Source: Paratinospora sagittata (Eukaryota; Streptophyta; Magnoliopsida; Ranunculales; Menispermaceae). From it: a stretch of DNA of 64,000 nt. Below, one piece after another: positions 26,501 through 41,034 of this stretch; the first letter of the stretch is position 1, and every line of letters starts with the position of its first letter. The position numbers and the translations under genes were made by a program. The stretch spans positions 20,374,286 through 20,438,285 of the forward strand of contig CM069603.1 in the NCBI GenBank assembly GCA_035771175.1, in the 5' to 3' direction. The notes below the pieces were generated by a model. The model was not told the DNA's origin. It did no database searches and saw nothing but the letters and a program-made list of their open reading frames with translations.

Positions 26501-29500
26501 TAGTAACACCTAGATGATTCCCATTGTCTCGCACGCCCAAAAAACGTTAGATTGAACAATGTTTTGAATTCAAATCATTTTGTAGTACTCTTGCTCTTTA
26601 ACCTTCAACTTCAAATTTAATAAAACACTCATTCTTTGATTTTCAAAAATACAACACGCACGATATTTGCAAGTTAGATTGAGCTTTTCGAAGAGTTTTT
26701 CAAGAGAAGAAAGTAATGATTCTTGCCTTTGCAAAAAAAGGCTTCGAATTGAATCAAAATTGCAATCTGTCTTGATGTTCAGCTAGTTCTTCATTTTATC
26801 CCTTGTGTGCTAAGATTTGCAGAGGCTATCCATTGTTTAAACTCTAAGTATATGAAGTGGTCTCGATAAGATAACACATCAAAAAGGAACACATCACCTG
26901 TTTTGCATCAAGAACACATCAAACATTAGCTTTCGAATTTTACAAAGATCAAGCTCGAAGAACGAAGACATATCTCATGTCTAATGCATTAGTTTGATCT
27001 TTGGTGTGTAGGATAACCGCTCGATCACTCTCAGCACTAAGACTCTGAAAATTGCAAAGTCTTCAAAATCACTTTCGATATAGTATTTCATTTTGAAAAA
27101 AAAGTTTTCTGAAAGGTTTTAATCATAATTTTAATGAGTTTTGAATTATTTAAAAGTGTTTAATCTTATATCAAAGTGTTTTGAGTCAATGAAATGGTTC
27201 TTTAGTGTCAAAATATTAATTTTTCAAAAATAAGGCTATCCAGCAATTTGCACGTCTTAGACTAAAATCTTATATTTCTAACGAGAAAAATGTGGGCACT
27301 TCTGCTTGCTCGATTTTTCTATTCCTTCACAGTTTTGCCAGGTTATCTTAATTGAAATATTCTCTAGTAACACCTAGATGATTCCCATTGTCTCGCACCC
27401 CCAAAAAACTTTAGATTGAACAATGTTTTGAATTCAAATCATTTTTTAGTACTCTTGCTCTTTAACCTTCAACTTCAAATTTTATAAAACACTCATTCTC
27501 TGATTTTCAAAAATTCAGCACGCACGATATTTGATAGTTAGATTGAGCTTTTCGAAGAGTTTTTCAAGAGAAGAAAGTAATGATTCTTGCCTTTGCAAAA
27601 AAAGGCTTCGAATTGAATCAAAATTGCAATCTGTCTTGATGTTCAGCTAGTTCTTCATTTTATCCCTTGTGTGCTAAGATTTGCAGAGGCTATCCATTGT
27701 GTTAAACTCTAAGTATATGAAGTGGTCTCGGTAAGATAACACATCAAAGAGGAACACATCACCTGTCTTGCATCAAGAACACATCAAACAATAGCTTTCG
27801 AATTCTACAATGATCAAGCTCGAAGAACGAAGACATATCTCATGTCTAATGCATTAGTTTGATCTCTGGTGTGTAGGGTAACCGCTCGATCAATCTTAGC
27901 ACTAAAACTCTGAAAATTGCAAAGTCTTCAAAATCACTTTCGATATAGTATTTCATTTTTACAAAAATGTTTTCCGAAAGGTTTTAATCATAATTTTAAT
28001 GAGTTTTGAATTATTTAAAAGTGTTTATTCTTATATCAAAGTGTTTTGAGTCATTGAAATGGTTCTTTAGTGTCAAAATATTAATTTTTCAAAAATAAGG
28101 CTATCCAGCAATTTGCACGTCTTAGACTAAAATCTTATATTTCTAACGAGAAAAATGTGGGCACTTCTGCTTGCTCGATTTTTCTATTCATTCACAGTTT
28201 TGCCAGGTTATCTTAATTGAAATATTCTCTAGTAACACCTAGATGTTCCCATTGTCTCGCAACCCCAAAAAACTTTAGATTGAACAATCCTTTGAATTCA
28301 AATCATTTTTTAGTACTCTTGCTCTTTAACCTTCAACTTCAAATTTTATAAAACACTCATTCTCTGATTTTCAAAAATTCAACACGCACGATATTTGCAA
28401 CTTAGATTGAGGTTTTCGAAGAGTTTTGCAAGAGAAGAAAGTAATGATTCTTGCCTTTGCAAAAAAAGGCTTCGAATTGAATCAAAATTGCAATCTGTCT
28501 TGATGTTCAGCTAGTTCTTCATTTTATCCCTTGTGTGCTAAGATTTGCAGAGGCTATCCATTGTTTAAAACTCTAAGTATATGAAGTGGTCTCGGTAAGA
28601 TAACACATCAAAGAGGAACACATCACCTGTTTTGCATCAAGAACACATCAAACAATAGCTTTCGAATTCTACAATGATCAAGCTCGAAGAACGAAGACAT
28701 ATCTCATGTCTAATGCATTAGTTTGATCTCTGGTGTGTAAGGCAACCCCTCGATCAACCTTAGCACTAAAACTCTGAAAATTGCAAAGTCTTCAAAATCA
28801 CTTTCGATATAGTATTTCATTTTTACAAAAATGTTTTCCGAAAGATTTTAATCATAATTTTAAAGAGTTTTGAATTATTTAAAAGTGTTTATTCTTATAT
28901 CAAAGTGTTTTGAGTCAATGAAATGGTTCTTTAGTGTCAAAATAGTAATTTTTCAAAATGAGGCTATCCAGCAATTGGCACGTCTTAGACTAAAATCTGA
29001 TATTTCTAACGAGAAAAATGTGGGCACTTCTGCTTGCTCGATTTTTCTATTCCTTCACAGTTTTGCCAGGTTATCTTAATTGAAATATTCTCTAGTAACA
29101 CCTAGATGATTCCCATTGTCTCACACACCCAAAAAACTTTAGATTGAACAATGTTTTTAATTCAAATCATTTTTTAGTACTCTTGCTCTTTAACCTTCAA
29201 CTTCAAATTTAATAAAACACTCATTCTCTGATTTTCAAAAATACAACACGCACGATATTTGCAAGTTAGATTGAGCTTTTCGCAGAGTTTTTCAAGAGAA
29301 GAAAGTAATGATTCTTGCCTTTGCAAAAAAAAGGCTTCGAATTGAATCAAAATTGCAATCTGTCTTGATGTTCAGCTAGTTCTTCATTTTATCCCTTGTG
29401 TGCTAAGATTTGCAGAGGCTATCCACTGTTTAAACTCTAAGTATATGAAGTGGTCTCGATAAGATAACACATCAAAAAGGAACACATCACCTGTTTTGCA

Positions 29501-30430
29501 TCAAGAACACATCAAACAATAGCTTTCGAATTCTACAAAGATCAAGCTCGAAGAACGAAGACATATATCATGTCTAATGCATTAGTTTTATCTTTGGTGT
29601 GTAGGGTAACCGCTCGATCACTCTCAGCACTAAAACTCTGAAAATTGCAAAGTCTTCAAAATCACTTTCGATATAGTATTTCATTTTTACAAAAATGTTT
29701 TCTGAAAGGTTTTAATCATAATTTTAATGAGTTTTGAATTATTTAAAAGTGTTTAATCTTATATCAAAGTGTTTTGAGTCAATGAAATGGTTCTTTAGTG
29801 ACAAAATATTAATTTTTCAAAAATAAGGCTATCCAGCAATTTGCACGTCTTAGACTAAAATCTGATATTTCTAACGATAAAAATGTGGGCACTTCTGCTT
29901 GCTCGATTTTTCTATTCCTTCACAGTTTTGCCAGGTTATCTTAATTGAAATATTCTCTAGTAACACCTAGATGATTCCCATTGTCTCGCACGCCCAAAAA
30001 ACTTTAGATTGAACAATGTTTTGAATTCAAATCATTTTGTAGTACTCTTGCTCTTTAACCTTCAACTTCAAATTTAATAAAACACTCATTCTCTGATTTT
30101 CAAAAATACAACACGCACGATATTTGCAAGTTAGATTGAGCTTTTCGCAGAGTTTTTCAAGAGAAGAAAGTAATGAATCTTGCCTTTGCAAAAAAAGGCT
30201 TCGAATTGAATCAAAATTGCAATCTGTCTTGATGTTCAGCTAGTTCTTCATTTTATCCCTTGTGTGCTAAGATTTGCAGAGGCTATCCATTGTTTAAAAC
30301 TCTAAGTATATGAAGTTGTCTCGGTAAGATAACACATCAAAAAGGGACACATCACCTGTTTTACATCAAGAACACATCAAACAATAGCTTTCGAATTCTA
30401 CAAAGATCAAGCTCGAAGAACGAAGACATA
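23520..30430 (+). repeat. 8-monomer higher-order block (~6917 bp), unexpanded copy
   Basis: Second copy of the large block, without the internal 4-mer duplication. The left switch point lies between about 23487 and 23544. Monomer 23356 starts like monomer 30273 (AAGTTGTCTCGG, CTACAAAGATC) and continues like monomer 12979 (CTCTGGTGTG, ACCGCTCG, ATGCTATG). Private changes here include AACGTTAG at 26544, ATTCTTTGAT at 26632, CACTAAGACTC at about 27037, and GTTTTGCAAG at about 28423. Confidence 0.8.
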
Positions 30431-33400
30431 TCTCATGTCTAATGCATTAGTTTGATCTCTGTTGTGTAGGGTAACCCCTCGATCAATCTCAGCACTAAAA
30501 CTCTGAAAATTGCAATGTCTTCAAAATCACTTTCGGTATAGTATTTCATTTTGAAAAAAATTATTTTCTGAAAGGTTTTAATCATAATTTTAATGAGTTT
30601 TGAATTATTTAAAAATGTTTAATCTTATATCAAAGTGTTTTGAGTCAATGAAATGGTTCTTTAGTGTCAAAATATTAATTTTTCAAAAATAAGGCTATCC
30701 AGCAATTTGCACGTCTTAGACTAAAATCTTATATTTTTAACGAGAAAAATGTGGGCACTTCTGCTTGCTCGATTTTTCTATTCCTTCACAGTTTTGCCAG
30801 GTTATCTTAATTGAAATATTCTCTAGTAACACCTAGATGATTCCCATTGTCTCGCACCCCCAAAAAACTTTAGATTGAACAATGTTTTGAATTCAAATCA
30901 TTTTTTAGTACTCTTGCTCTTTAACCTTCAACTTCAAATTTAATAAAACACTCATTCTCTGATTTTCAAAAATACAACACGCACGATATTTGCAAGTTAG
31001 ATTGAGCTTTTCGCAGAGTTTTTCAAGAGAAGAAAGTAATGATTCTTGCCTTTGCAAAAAAAAGGCTTCGAATTGAATCAAAATTGCAATCTGTCTTGAT
31101 GTTCAGCTAGTTCTTCATTTTATCCCTTGTGTGCTAAGATTTGCAGAGGCTATCCACTGTTTAAACTCTAAGTATATGAAGTGGTCTCGATAAGATAACA
31201 CATCAAAAAGGAACACATCACCTGTTTTGCATCAAGAACACATCAAACAATAGCTTTCGAATTCTACAAAGATCAAGCTCGAAGAACGAAGACATATATC
31301 ATGTCTAATGCATTAGTTTTATCTTTGGTGTGTAGGGTAACCGCTCGATCACTCTCAGCACTAAAACTCTGAAAATTGCAAAGTCTTCAAAATCACTTTC
31401 GATATAGTATTTCATTTTTACAAAAATGTTTTCTGAAAGGTTTTAATCATAATTTTAATGAGTTTTGAATTATTTAAAAGTGTTTAATCTTATATCAAAG
31501 TGTTTTGAGTCAATGAAATGGTTCTTTAGTGACAAAATATTAATTTTTCAAAAATAAGGCTATCCAGCAATTTGCACGTCTTAGACTAAAATCTGATATT
31601 TCTAACGATAAAAATGTGGGCACTTCTGCTTGCTCGATTTTTCTATTCCTTCACAGTTTTGCCAGGTTATCTTAATTGAAATATTCTCTAGTAACACCTA
31701 GATGATTCCCATTGTCTCGCACGCCCAAAAAACTTTAGATTGAACAATGTTTTGAATTCAAATCATTTTGTAGTACTCTTGCTCTTTAACCTTCAACTTC
31801 AAATTTAATAAAACACTCATTCTCTGATTTTCAAAAATACAACACGCACGATATTTGCAAGTTAGATTGAGCTTTTCGCAGAGTTTTTCAAGAGAAGAAA
31901 GTAATGAATCTTGCCTTTGCAAAAAAAGGCTTCGAATTGAATCAAAATTGCAATCTGTCTTGATGTTCAGCTAGTTCTTCATTTTATCCCTTGTGTGCTA
32001 AGATTTGCAGAGGCTATCCATTGTTTAAAACTCTAAGTATATGAAGTTGTCTCGGTAAGATAACACATCAAAAAGGGACACATCACCTGTTTTACATCAA
32101 GAACACATCAAACAATAGCTTTCGAATTCTACAAAGATCAAGCTCGAAGAACGAAGACATATCTCATGTCTAATGCATTAGTTTGATCTCTGTTGTGTAG
32201 GGTAACCCCTCGATCAATCTCAGCACTAAAACTCTGAAAATTGCAATGTCTTCAAAATCACTTTCGGTATAGTATTTCATTTTGAAAAAAATTATTTTCT
32301 GAAAGGTTTTAATCATAATTTTAATGAGTTTTGAATTATTTAAAAATGTTTAATCCTATATCAAAGTGTTTTGAGTCGATGAAATGGTTCTTTAGTGTCA
32401 AAATATTAATTTTTCAAAAATAAGGCTATCCAGCAATTTGCACGTCTTAGACTAAAATCTTATATTTTTAACGAGAAAAATGTGGGCACTTCTGCTTGCT
32501 CGATTTTTCTATTCCTTCACAGTTTTGCCAGGTTATCTTAATTGAAATATTCTCTAGTAACACCTAGATGATTCCCATTGTCTCGCACCCCCAAAAAACT
32601 TTAGATTGAACAATGTTTTGAATTCAAATCATTTTTTAGTACTCTTGCTCTTTAACCTTCAACTTCAAATTTAATAAAACACTCATTCTCTGATTTTCAA
32701 AAATTCAACACGCACGATATTTGCAAGTTAGATTGAGCTTTTCGAAGAGTTTTTCAAGAGAAGAAAGTAATGATTCTTGCCTTTGCAAAAAAAGGCTTCG
32801 AATTGAATCAAAATTGCAATCTGTCTTGATGTTCAGCTAGTTCTTCATTTTATCCCTTGTGTGCTAAGATTTGCAGAGGCTATCCATTGTTTAAAACTCT
32901 AAGTATATGAAGTGGTCTCGGTAAGATAACACATCAAAGAGGAACACATCACCTGTTTTGCATCAAGAACACATCAAACAATAGCTTTCGAATTCTACAA
33001 AGATCAAGCTCGAAGAACGAAGACATATCTCATGTCTAATGCATTAGTTTTATCTTTGGTGTGTAGGGTAACCGCTCGAAAACTCTCAGCACTAAAACTC
33101 TGAAAATTGCAAAGTCTTCAAAATCACTTTCGATATAGTATTTCATTTTTACAAAAATGTTTTCTGAAAGGTTTTAATCATAATTTTAATGAGTTTTGAA
33201 TTATTTAAAAGTGTTTAATCTTATATCAAAGTGTTTTGAGTCAATGAAATGGTTCTTTAGTGACAAAATATTAATTTTTCAAAAATAAGGCTATCCAGCA
33301 ATTTGCACGTCTTAGACTAAAATCTGATATTTCTAACGATAAAAATGTGGGCACTTCTGCTTGCTCGATTTTTCTATTCCTTCACAGTTTTGCCAGGTTA

Positions 33401-34600
33401 TCTTAATTGAAATATTCTCTAGTAACACCTAGATGATTCCCATTGTCTCGCACGCCCAAAAAACTTTAGATTGAACAATGTTTTGAATTCAAATCATTTT
33501 GTAGTACTCTTGCTCTTTAACCTTCAACTTCAAATTTAATAAAACACTCATTCTCTGATTTTCAAAAATACAACACGCACGATATTTGCAAGTTAGATTG
33601 AGCTTTTCGCAGAGTTTTTCAAGAGAAGAAAGTAATGAATCTTGCCTTTGCAAAAAAAGGCTTCGAATTGAATCAAAATTGCAATCTGTCTTGATGTTCA
33701 GCTAGTTCTTCATTTTATCCCTTGTGTGCTAAGATTTGCAGAGGCTATCCATTGTTTAAAACTCTAAGTATATGAAGTTGTCTCGGTAAGATAACACATC
33801 AAAAAAGTACACATCACCTGTTTTACATCAAGAACACATCAAACAATAGCTTTCGAATTCTACAAAGATCAAGCTCGAAGAACGAAGACATATCTCATGT
33901 CTACTGCATTAGTTTGATCTCTGTTGTGTAGGGTAACCCCTCGATCAATCTCAGCACTAAAACTCTGAAAATTGCAATGTCTTCAAAATCACTTTCGGTA
34001 TAGTATTTCATTTCGAAAAAAATTATTTTCTGAAAGGTTTTAATCATAATTTTAATGAGTTTTGAATTATTTAAAAATGTTTAATCTTATATCAAAGTGT
34101 TTTGAGTCAATGAAATGGTTCTTTAGTGTCAAAATATTAATTTTTCAAAAATAAGGCTATCCAGCAATTTGCACGTCTTAGACTAAAATCTTATATTTTT
34201 AACGAGAAAAATGTGGGCACTTCTGCTTGCTCGATTTTTCTATTCCTTCACAGTTTTGCCAGGTTATCTTAATTGAAATATTCTCTAGTAACACCTAGAT
34301 GATTCCCATTGTCTCGCACCCCCAAAAAACTTTAGATTGAACAATGTTTTGAATTCAAATCATTTTTTAGTACTCTTGCTCTTTAACCTTCAACTTCAAA
34401 TTTAATAAAACACTCATTCTCTGATTTTCAAAAATTCAACACGCACGATATTTGCAAGTTAGATTGAGCTTTTCGAAAAGTTTTTCAAGAGAAGAAAGTA
34501 ATGATTCTTGCCTTTGCAAAAAAAGGCTTCGAATTGAATCAAAATTGCAATCTGTCTTGATGTTCAGCTAGTTCTTCATTTTATCCCTTGTGTGCTAAGA
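29409..34600 (+). repeat. Dimeric higher-order repeat (~1731 bp), about three copies
   Basis: Monomers 29409, 31140 and 32870 form one series, sharing TTAGTTTTATC, GTGACAAAAT and GATAAAAATG. The first two also share CCACTGTTTAAAC and ATATATCATG; the third has lost these in its first part. Monomers 30273, 32004 and 33735 form the other series, sharing AAGTTGTCTCGG, CTCTGTTGTG and TTGCAATGTC. The pairs alternate strictly. Similar dimer alternation recurs less cleanly near 36330-39792 and in the right array. Confidence 0.85.
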
Positions 34601-37600
34601 TTTGCAGAGGCTATCCATTGTTTAAAACTCTAAGTATATGAAGTGGTCTCGGTAAGATAACACATCAAAGAGGAACACATCACCTGTTTTGCATCAAGAA
34701 CACATCAAACAAAAGCTTTCGAATTCTACAATGATCAAGCTCGAAGAACGAAGACATATCTCATGTCTAATGCATTAGTTTGATCTCTGGTGTGTAAGGC
34801 AACCCCTCGATCAACCTTAGCACTAAAACTCTGAAAATTGCAAAGTCTTCAAAATCAGTTTCGATATAGTATTTCATTTTTACAAAAATGTTTTCCGAAA
34901 GGTTTTAATCATAATTTTAAAGAGTTTTGAATTATTTAAAAGTGTTTATTCTTATATCAAAGTGTTTTGAGTCAATGAAATGGTTCTTTAGTGTCAAAAT
35001 ATTAATTTTTCAAAAATAAGGCTATCCAGCAATTGGCATGTCTTAGACTAAAATCTGATATTTCTAACGAGAAAAATGTGGGCACTTCTGCTTGCTCGAT
35101 TTTTCTATTCCTTCACCGTTTTGCCAGGTTATCTTAATTGAAATATTCTCTAGTAACACCTAGAGGATTCTCATTGTCTCGCACGCCCAAAAAACTTTAG
35201 ATTGAACAATGTTTTGAATTCAAATCATTTTGTAGTACTCTTGCTCTTTAACCTTCAACTTCAAATTTTATAAAACACTTATTCTCTGATTTTCAAAAAT
35301 ACAACACGCACGATATTTGCAAGTTAGATTGAGGTTTTCGAAGAGTTTTTCAAGAGAAGAAAGTAATGATTCTTGCCTTTGCAAAAAAAGGCTTCGAATT
35401 GAATCAAAATCGCAATCTGTCTTGATGTTCAGCTAGTTCTTCATTTTATCCCTTGTGTGCTAAGATTTGCAGAGGCTATCCATTGTTTAAAACTCTAAGT
35501 ATATGAAGTGGTCTCGGTAAGATAACACATCAAAGAGGAACACATCACCTGTTTTGCATCAAGAACACATCAAACAATAGCTTTCGAATTCTACAATGAT
35601 CAAGCTCGAAGAACGAAGACATATCTCATGTCTAATGCATTAGTTTGATCTCTGGTGTGTAAGGTAACCCCTCGATCAATCTTAGCACTAAAACTCTGAA
35701 ATTGCAAAGTCTTCAAAATCACTTTCGATATAGTATTTCATTTTTACAAAAATGTTTTCCGAAAGGTTTTAATCATAATATTAAAGAGTTTTGAATTATT
35801 TAAAAGTGTTTATTCTTATATCAAAGTGTTTTGAGTCAATGAAATGGTTCTTTAGTGTCAAAATATTAATTTTTCAAAAATAAGGCTATCCAGCAATTGG
35901 CACGTCTTAGACTAAAATCTTATATTTCTAACGAGAAAAATGTGGGCACTTCTGCTTGCTCGATTTTTCTATTCCTTCATAGTTTTGCCAGGTTATCTTA
36001 ATTGAAATATTCTCTAGTAACACCTAGATGATTGCCATTGTCTCGCACGCCCAAAAAACTTTAGATTGAACAATGTTTTGAATTCAAATCATTTTGTAGT
36101 ACTCTTGCTCTTTAACCTTCAACTTCAAATTTTATAAAACACTTATTCTCTGATTTTCAAAAATTCAACACGCACGATATTTGCAAGTTAGATTGAGCTT
36201 TTCGTAGAGTTTTTCAAGAGAAGAAAGTAATGATTCTTGCCTTTGCAAAAAAAGGCTTCGAATTGAATCAAAATTGCAATCTGTCTTGTTGTTCAGCTAG
36301 TTCTTCATTTTATCCCTTGTGTGCTAAGATTTGCAGAGGCTATCCATTGTTTAAAACTCTAAGTATATGAAGTTGTCTCGGTAAGATAACACATCAAAAA
36401 AGGACACATCACTTGTTTTACATCAAGAACACATCAAACAATAGCTTTCGAATTCTACAAAGATCAAGCTCGAAGAACGAAGACATATCTCATGTCTAAT
36501 GCATTAGTTTGATCTCTGGTGTGTAGGGTAACCCCTCGATCAATCTTAGCACTAAAACTCTGAAAATTGCAAAGTCTTCAAAATCACTTTCGGTATAGTA
36601 TTTCATTTTGAAAAAAATTATTTTCTGAAAGCTTTTAATCATAATTTTAATGAGTTTTCAATTATTTAAAAGTGTTTAATCTTATATCAAAGTGTTTTGA
36701 GTCAATGAAATGGTTCTTTAGTGTCAAAATATTAATTTTTCAAAAATAAGGCTATCCAGCAATTGGCACGTCTTAGACTAAAATCTTATATTTCTAACGA
36801 GAAAAATGTGGGCACTTCTGCTTGCTCGATTTTTCTATTCCTTCACAGTTTTGCCAGGTTATCTTAATTGAAATATTCTTTAGTAACACCTAGATGACTC
36901 CCATTGTCTCGCACGCCCAAAAAACTTTAGATTGAACAATGTTTTGAATTCAAATCATTTTGTAGTACTCTTGCTCTTTAACCTTCAACTTCAAATTTAA
37001 TAAAACAATCATTCTCTGATTTTCAAAAATACAACACGCACGATATTTGCAAGTTAGATTGAGCTTTTCGAAGAGTTTTTCAAGAGAAGAAAGTAATGAT
37101 TCTTGCCTTTGCAAAAAAAAGGCTTCGAATTGAATCAAAATTGCAATCTGTCTTGATGTTCAGCTAGTTCTTCATTTTATCCCTTGTGTGCTAAGATTTG
37201 CAGAGGCTATCCATTGTTTAAACTCTAAGTATATGAAGTGGTCTCGATAAGATAACACATAAAAAAGGAACATATCACCTGTTTTGCATCAAGAACACAT
37301 CAAACAATAGCTTTCGAATTCTACAAAGATCAAGCTCGAAGAACGAAGACATATCTCATGTCTAATGCATTAGTTTTATCTTTGGTGTGTAGGGTAACCG
37401 CTCGATCACTCTCAGCACTAAAACTCTGAAAATTGCAAAGTCTTCAAAATCACTTTCGATATAGTATTTCATGTTTACAAAAATGTTTTCTGAAAGGTTT
37501 TAATCATAATTTTAATGAGTTTTGAATTATTTAAAAGTGTTTAATCTTATATCAAAGTGTTTTGAGTCAATGAAATGGTTCTTTAGTGTCGAAATATTAA

Positions 37601-40600
37601 TTTTTCAAAAATAAGGCTATCCAGCAATTTGCACGTCTTAGACTAAAATCTTATATTTTTAACGAGAAAAATGTGGGCACTTCTGCTTGCTCGATTTTTC
37701 TATTCCTTCACAGTTTTGCCAGGTTATCTTAATTGAAATATTTTCTAGTAACACCTAGATGATTCCCATTGTCTCGCACGCCCAAAAAACTTTAGATTGA
37801 ACAATGTTTTGAATTCAAATCATTTTGTAGTACTCTTGCTCTTTAACCTTCAACTTCAAATTTAATAAAACACTCATTCTCTGATTTTCAAAAATACAAC
37901 ACGCACGATATTTGCAAGTTAGATTGAGCTTTTCGCAGAGTTTTTCAAGAGAAGAAAGTAATGAATCTTGCCTTTGCAAAAAAAGGCTTCGAATTGAATC
38001 AAAATTGCAATCTGTCTTGATGTTCAGCTAGTTCTTCATTTTATCCCTTGTGTGCTAAGATTTGCAGAGGCTATCCATTGTTTAAAACTCTAAGTATATG
38101 AAGTTGTCTCGGTAAGATAACACATCAAAAAAGTACACATCACCTGTTTTACATCAAGAACACATCAAACAATAGCTTTCGAATTCTACAAAGATCAAGC
38201 TCGAAGAACGAAGACATATCTCATGTCTAATGCATTAGTTTGATCTCTGGTGTGTAGGGTAACCCCTCGATCAATCTCAGCACTAAAACTCTGAAAATTG
38301 CAATGTCTTCAAAATCACTTTCGGTATAGTATTTCATTTTGAAAAAAATTATTTTCTGAAAGCTTTTAATCATAATTTTAATGAGTTTTCAATTATTTAA
38401 AAGTGTTTAATCTTATTTCAAAGTGTTTTGAGTCAATGAAATGGTTCTTTAGTGTCAAAATATTAATTTTTCAAAAATAAGGCTATCCAGCAATTGGCAC
38501 GTCTTAGACTAAAATCTTATATTTCTAACGAGAAAAATGTGGGCACTTCTGCTTGCTCGATTTTTCTATTCCTTCACAGTTTTGCCAGGTTATCTTAATT
38601 GAAATATTCTCTAGTAACAACTAGATGATTCCCATTGTCTCGCACGCCCAAAAAACTTTAGATTGAACAATGTTTTGAATTCAAATCATTTTGTAGTACT
38701 CTTGCTCTTTAACCTTCAACTTCAAATTTAATAAAACACTCATTCTCTGATTTTCAAAAATACAACACGCACGATATTTGCAAGTTAGATTGAGCTTTTC
38801 GAAGAGTTTTTCAAGAGAAGAAAGTAATGATTCTTGCCTTTGCAAAAAAAAGGCTTCGAATTGAATCAAAAATGCAATCTGTCTTGATGTTCAGCTAGTT
38901 CTTCATTTTATCCCTTGTGTGCTAAGATTTGCAGAGGCTATCCATTGTTTAAACTCTAAGTATATGAAGTGGTCTCGATAAGATAACACATCAAAAAGGA
39001 ACACATCACCTGTTTTGCATCAAGAACACATCAAACAATAGCTTTCGAATTCTACAAAGATCAAGCTCGAAGAACGAAGACATATCTCATGTCTAATGCA
39101 TTAGTTTTATCTTTGGTGTGTAGGGTAACCGCTCGATCACTCTCAGCACTAAAACTCTGAAAATTGCAAAGTCTTCAAAATCACTTTCGATATAGTATTT
39201 CATGTTTACAAAAATGTTTTCTGAAAGGTTTTAATCATAATTTCAATGAGTTTTGAATTATTTAAAAGTGTTTAATCTTATATCAAAGTGTTTTGAGTCA
39301 ATGAAATGGTTCTTTAGTGTCAAAATATTAATTTTTCAAAAATAAGGCTATCCAGCAATTTGCACGTCTTAGACTAAAATCTTATATTTTTAACGAGAAA
39401 AATGTGGGCACTTCTGCTTGCTCGATTTTTCTATTCCTTCATAGTTTTGCCAGGTTATCTTAATTGAAATATTCTCTAGTAACACCTAGATGATTGCCAT
39501 TGTCTCGCACGCCCAAAAAACTTTAGATTGAACACTGTTTTGAATTCAAATCATTTTGAAGTACTCTTGCTCTTTAACCTTCAACTTCAAATTTAATAAA
39601 ACACTCATTCTCTGATTTTCAAAAATACAACACGCACGATATTTGCAAGTTAGATTGAGCTTTTCGAAGAGTTTTTCAAGAGAAGAAAGTAATGATTCTT
39701 GCCTTTGCAAAAAAAAGGCTTCGAATTGAATCAAAATTGCAATCTGTCTTGATGTTCAGCTAGTTCTTCATTTTATCCCTTGTGTGCTAAGATTTGCAGA
39801 GGCTATCCATTGTTTAAACTCTAAGTATATGAAGTGGTCTCGATAAGATAACACATCAAAAAGGAACACATCACCTGTTTTGCATCAAGAACACATCAAA
39901 CAATAGCTTTCGAATTCTACAAAAATCAAGCTCGAAGAACGAAGACATATCTCATGTCTAATGCATTAGTTTTATCTTTGGTGTGTAGGGTAACCCCTCG
40001 ATCACTCTCAGCACTAAAACTCTGAAAATTGCAAAGTCTTCAAAATCACTTTCGATATAGTATTTCATGTTTACAAAAATGTTTTCTGAAAGGTTTTAAT
40101 CATAATTTCAATGAGTTTTGAATTATTTAAAAGTGTTTAATCTTATATCAAAGTGTTTTGAGTCAATGAAATGGTTCTTTAGTGTCAAAATATTAATTTT
40201 TCAAAAATAAGGCTATCCAGCAATTTGCACGTCTTAGACTAAAATCTTATATTTTTAACGAGAAAAATGTGGGCACTTCTGCTTGCTCGATTTTTCTATT
40301 CCTTCATAGTTTTGCCAGGTTATCTTAATTGAAATATTCTCTAGTAACACCTAGATGATTCCCATTGTCTCGCACGCCCAAAAAACTTTAGATTGAACAA
40401 TGTTTTGAATTCAAATCATTTTGTAGTACTCTTGCTCTTTAACCTTCAACTTCAAATTTTATAAAACACTTATTCTCTGATTTTCAAAAATACAACACGC
40501 ACGATATTTGCAAGTTAGATTGAGGTTTTCGAAGAGTTTTTCAAGAGTAGAAAGTAATGATTCTTGCCTTTGCAAAAAAAGGCTTCGAATTGAATCAAAA

Positions 40601-41034
40601 TCGCAATCTGTCTTGATGTTCAGCTAGTTCTTCATTTTATCCCTTGTGTGCTAAGATTTGCAGAGGCTATCCATTTTTTAAACTCTAAGTATATGAAGTG
40701 GTCTCGATAAGATAACACATCAAAGAGGAACACATCACCTGTTTTGCATCAAGAACACATCAAACAATAGCTTTCGAATTCTACAATGATCAAGCTCGAA
40801 GAACGAAGACATATCTCATGTCTAATGCATTAGTTTGATCTCTGGTGTGTAAGGTAACCCCTCGATCAATCTTAGCACTAAAACTCTGAAAATTGCAAAG
40901 TCTTCAAAATCACTTTCGATATAGTATTTCATTTTTACAAAAATGTTTTCCAAAAGGTTTTAATCATAATATTAAAGAGTTTTGAATTATTTAAAAGTGT
41001 TTATTCTTATATCAAAGTGTTTTGAGTCAATGAA

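Noticed and set aside
28870..29079. 69-codon plus-strand ORF in a satellite monomer
   Set aside because: Starts at TTG. It is opened by a private small deletion in this monomer (TTTCAAAATGAGG) and is closed in its neighbours.
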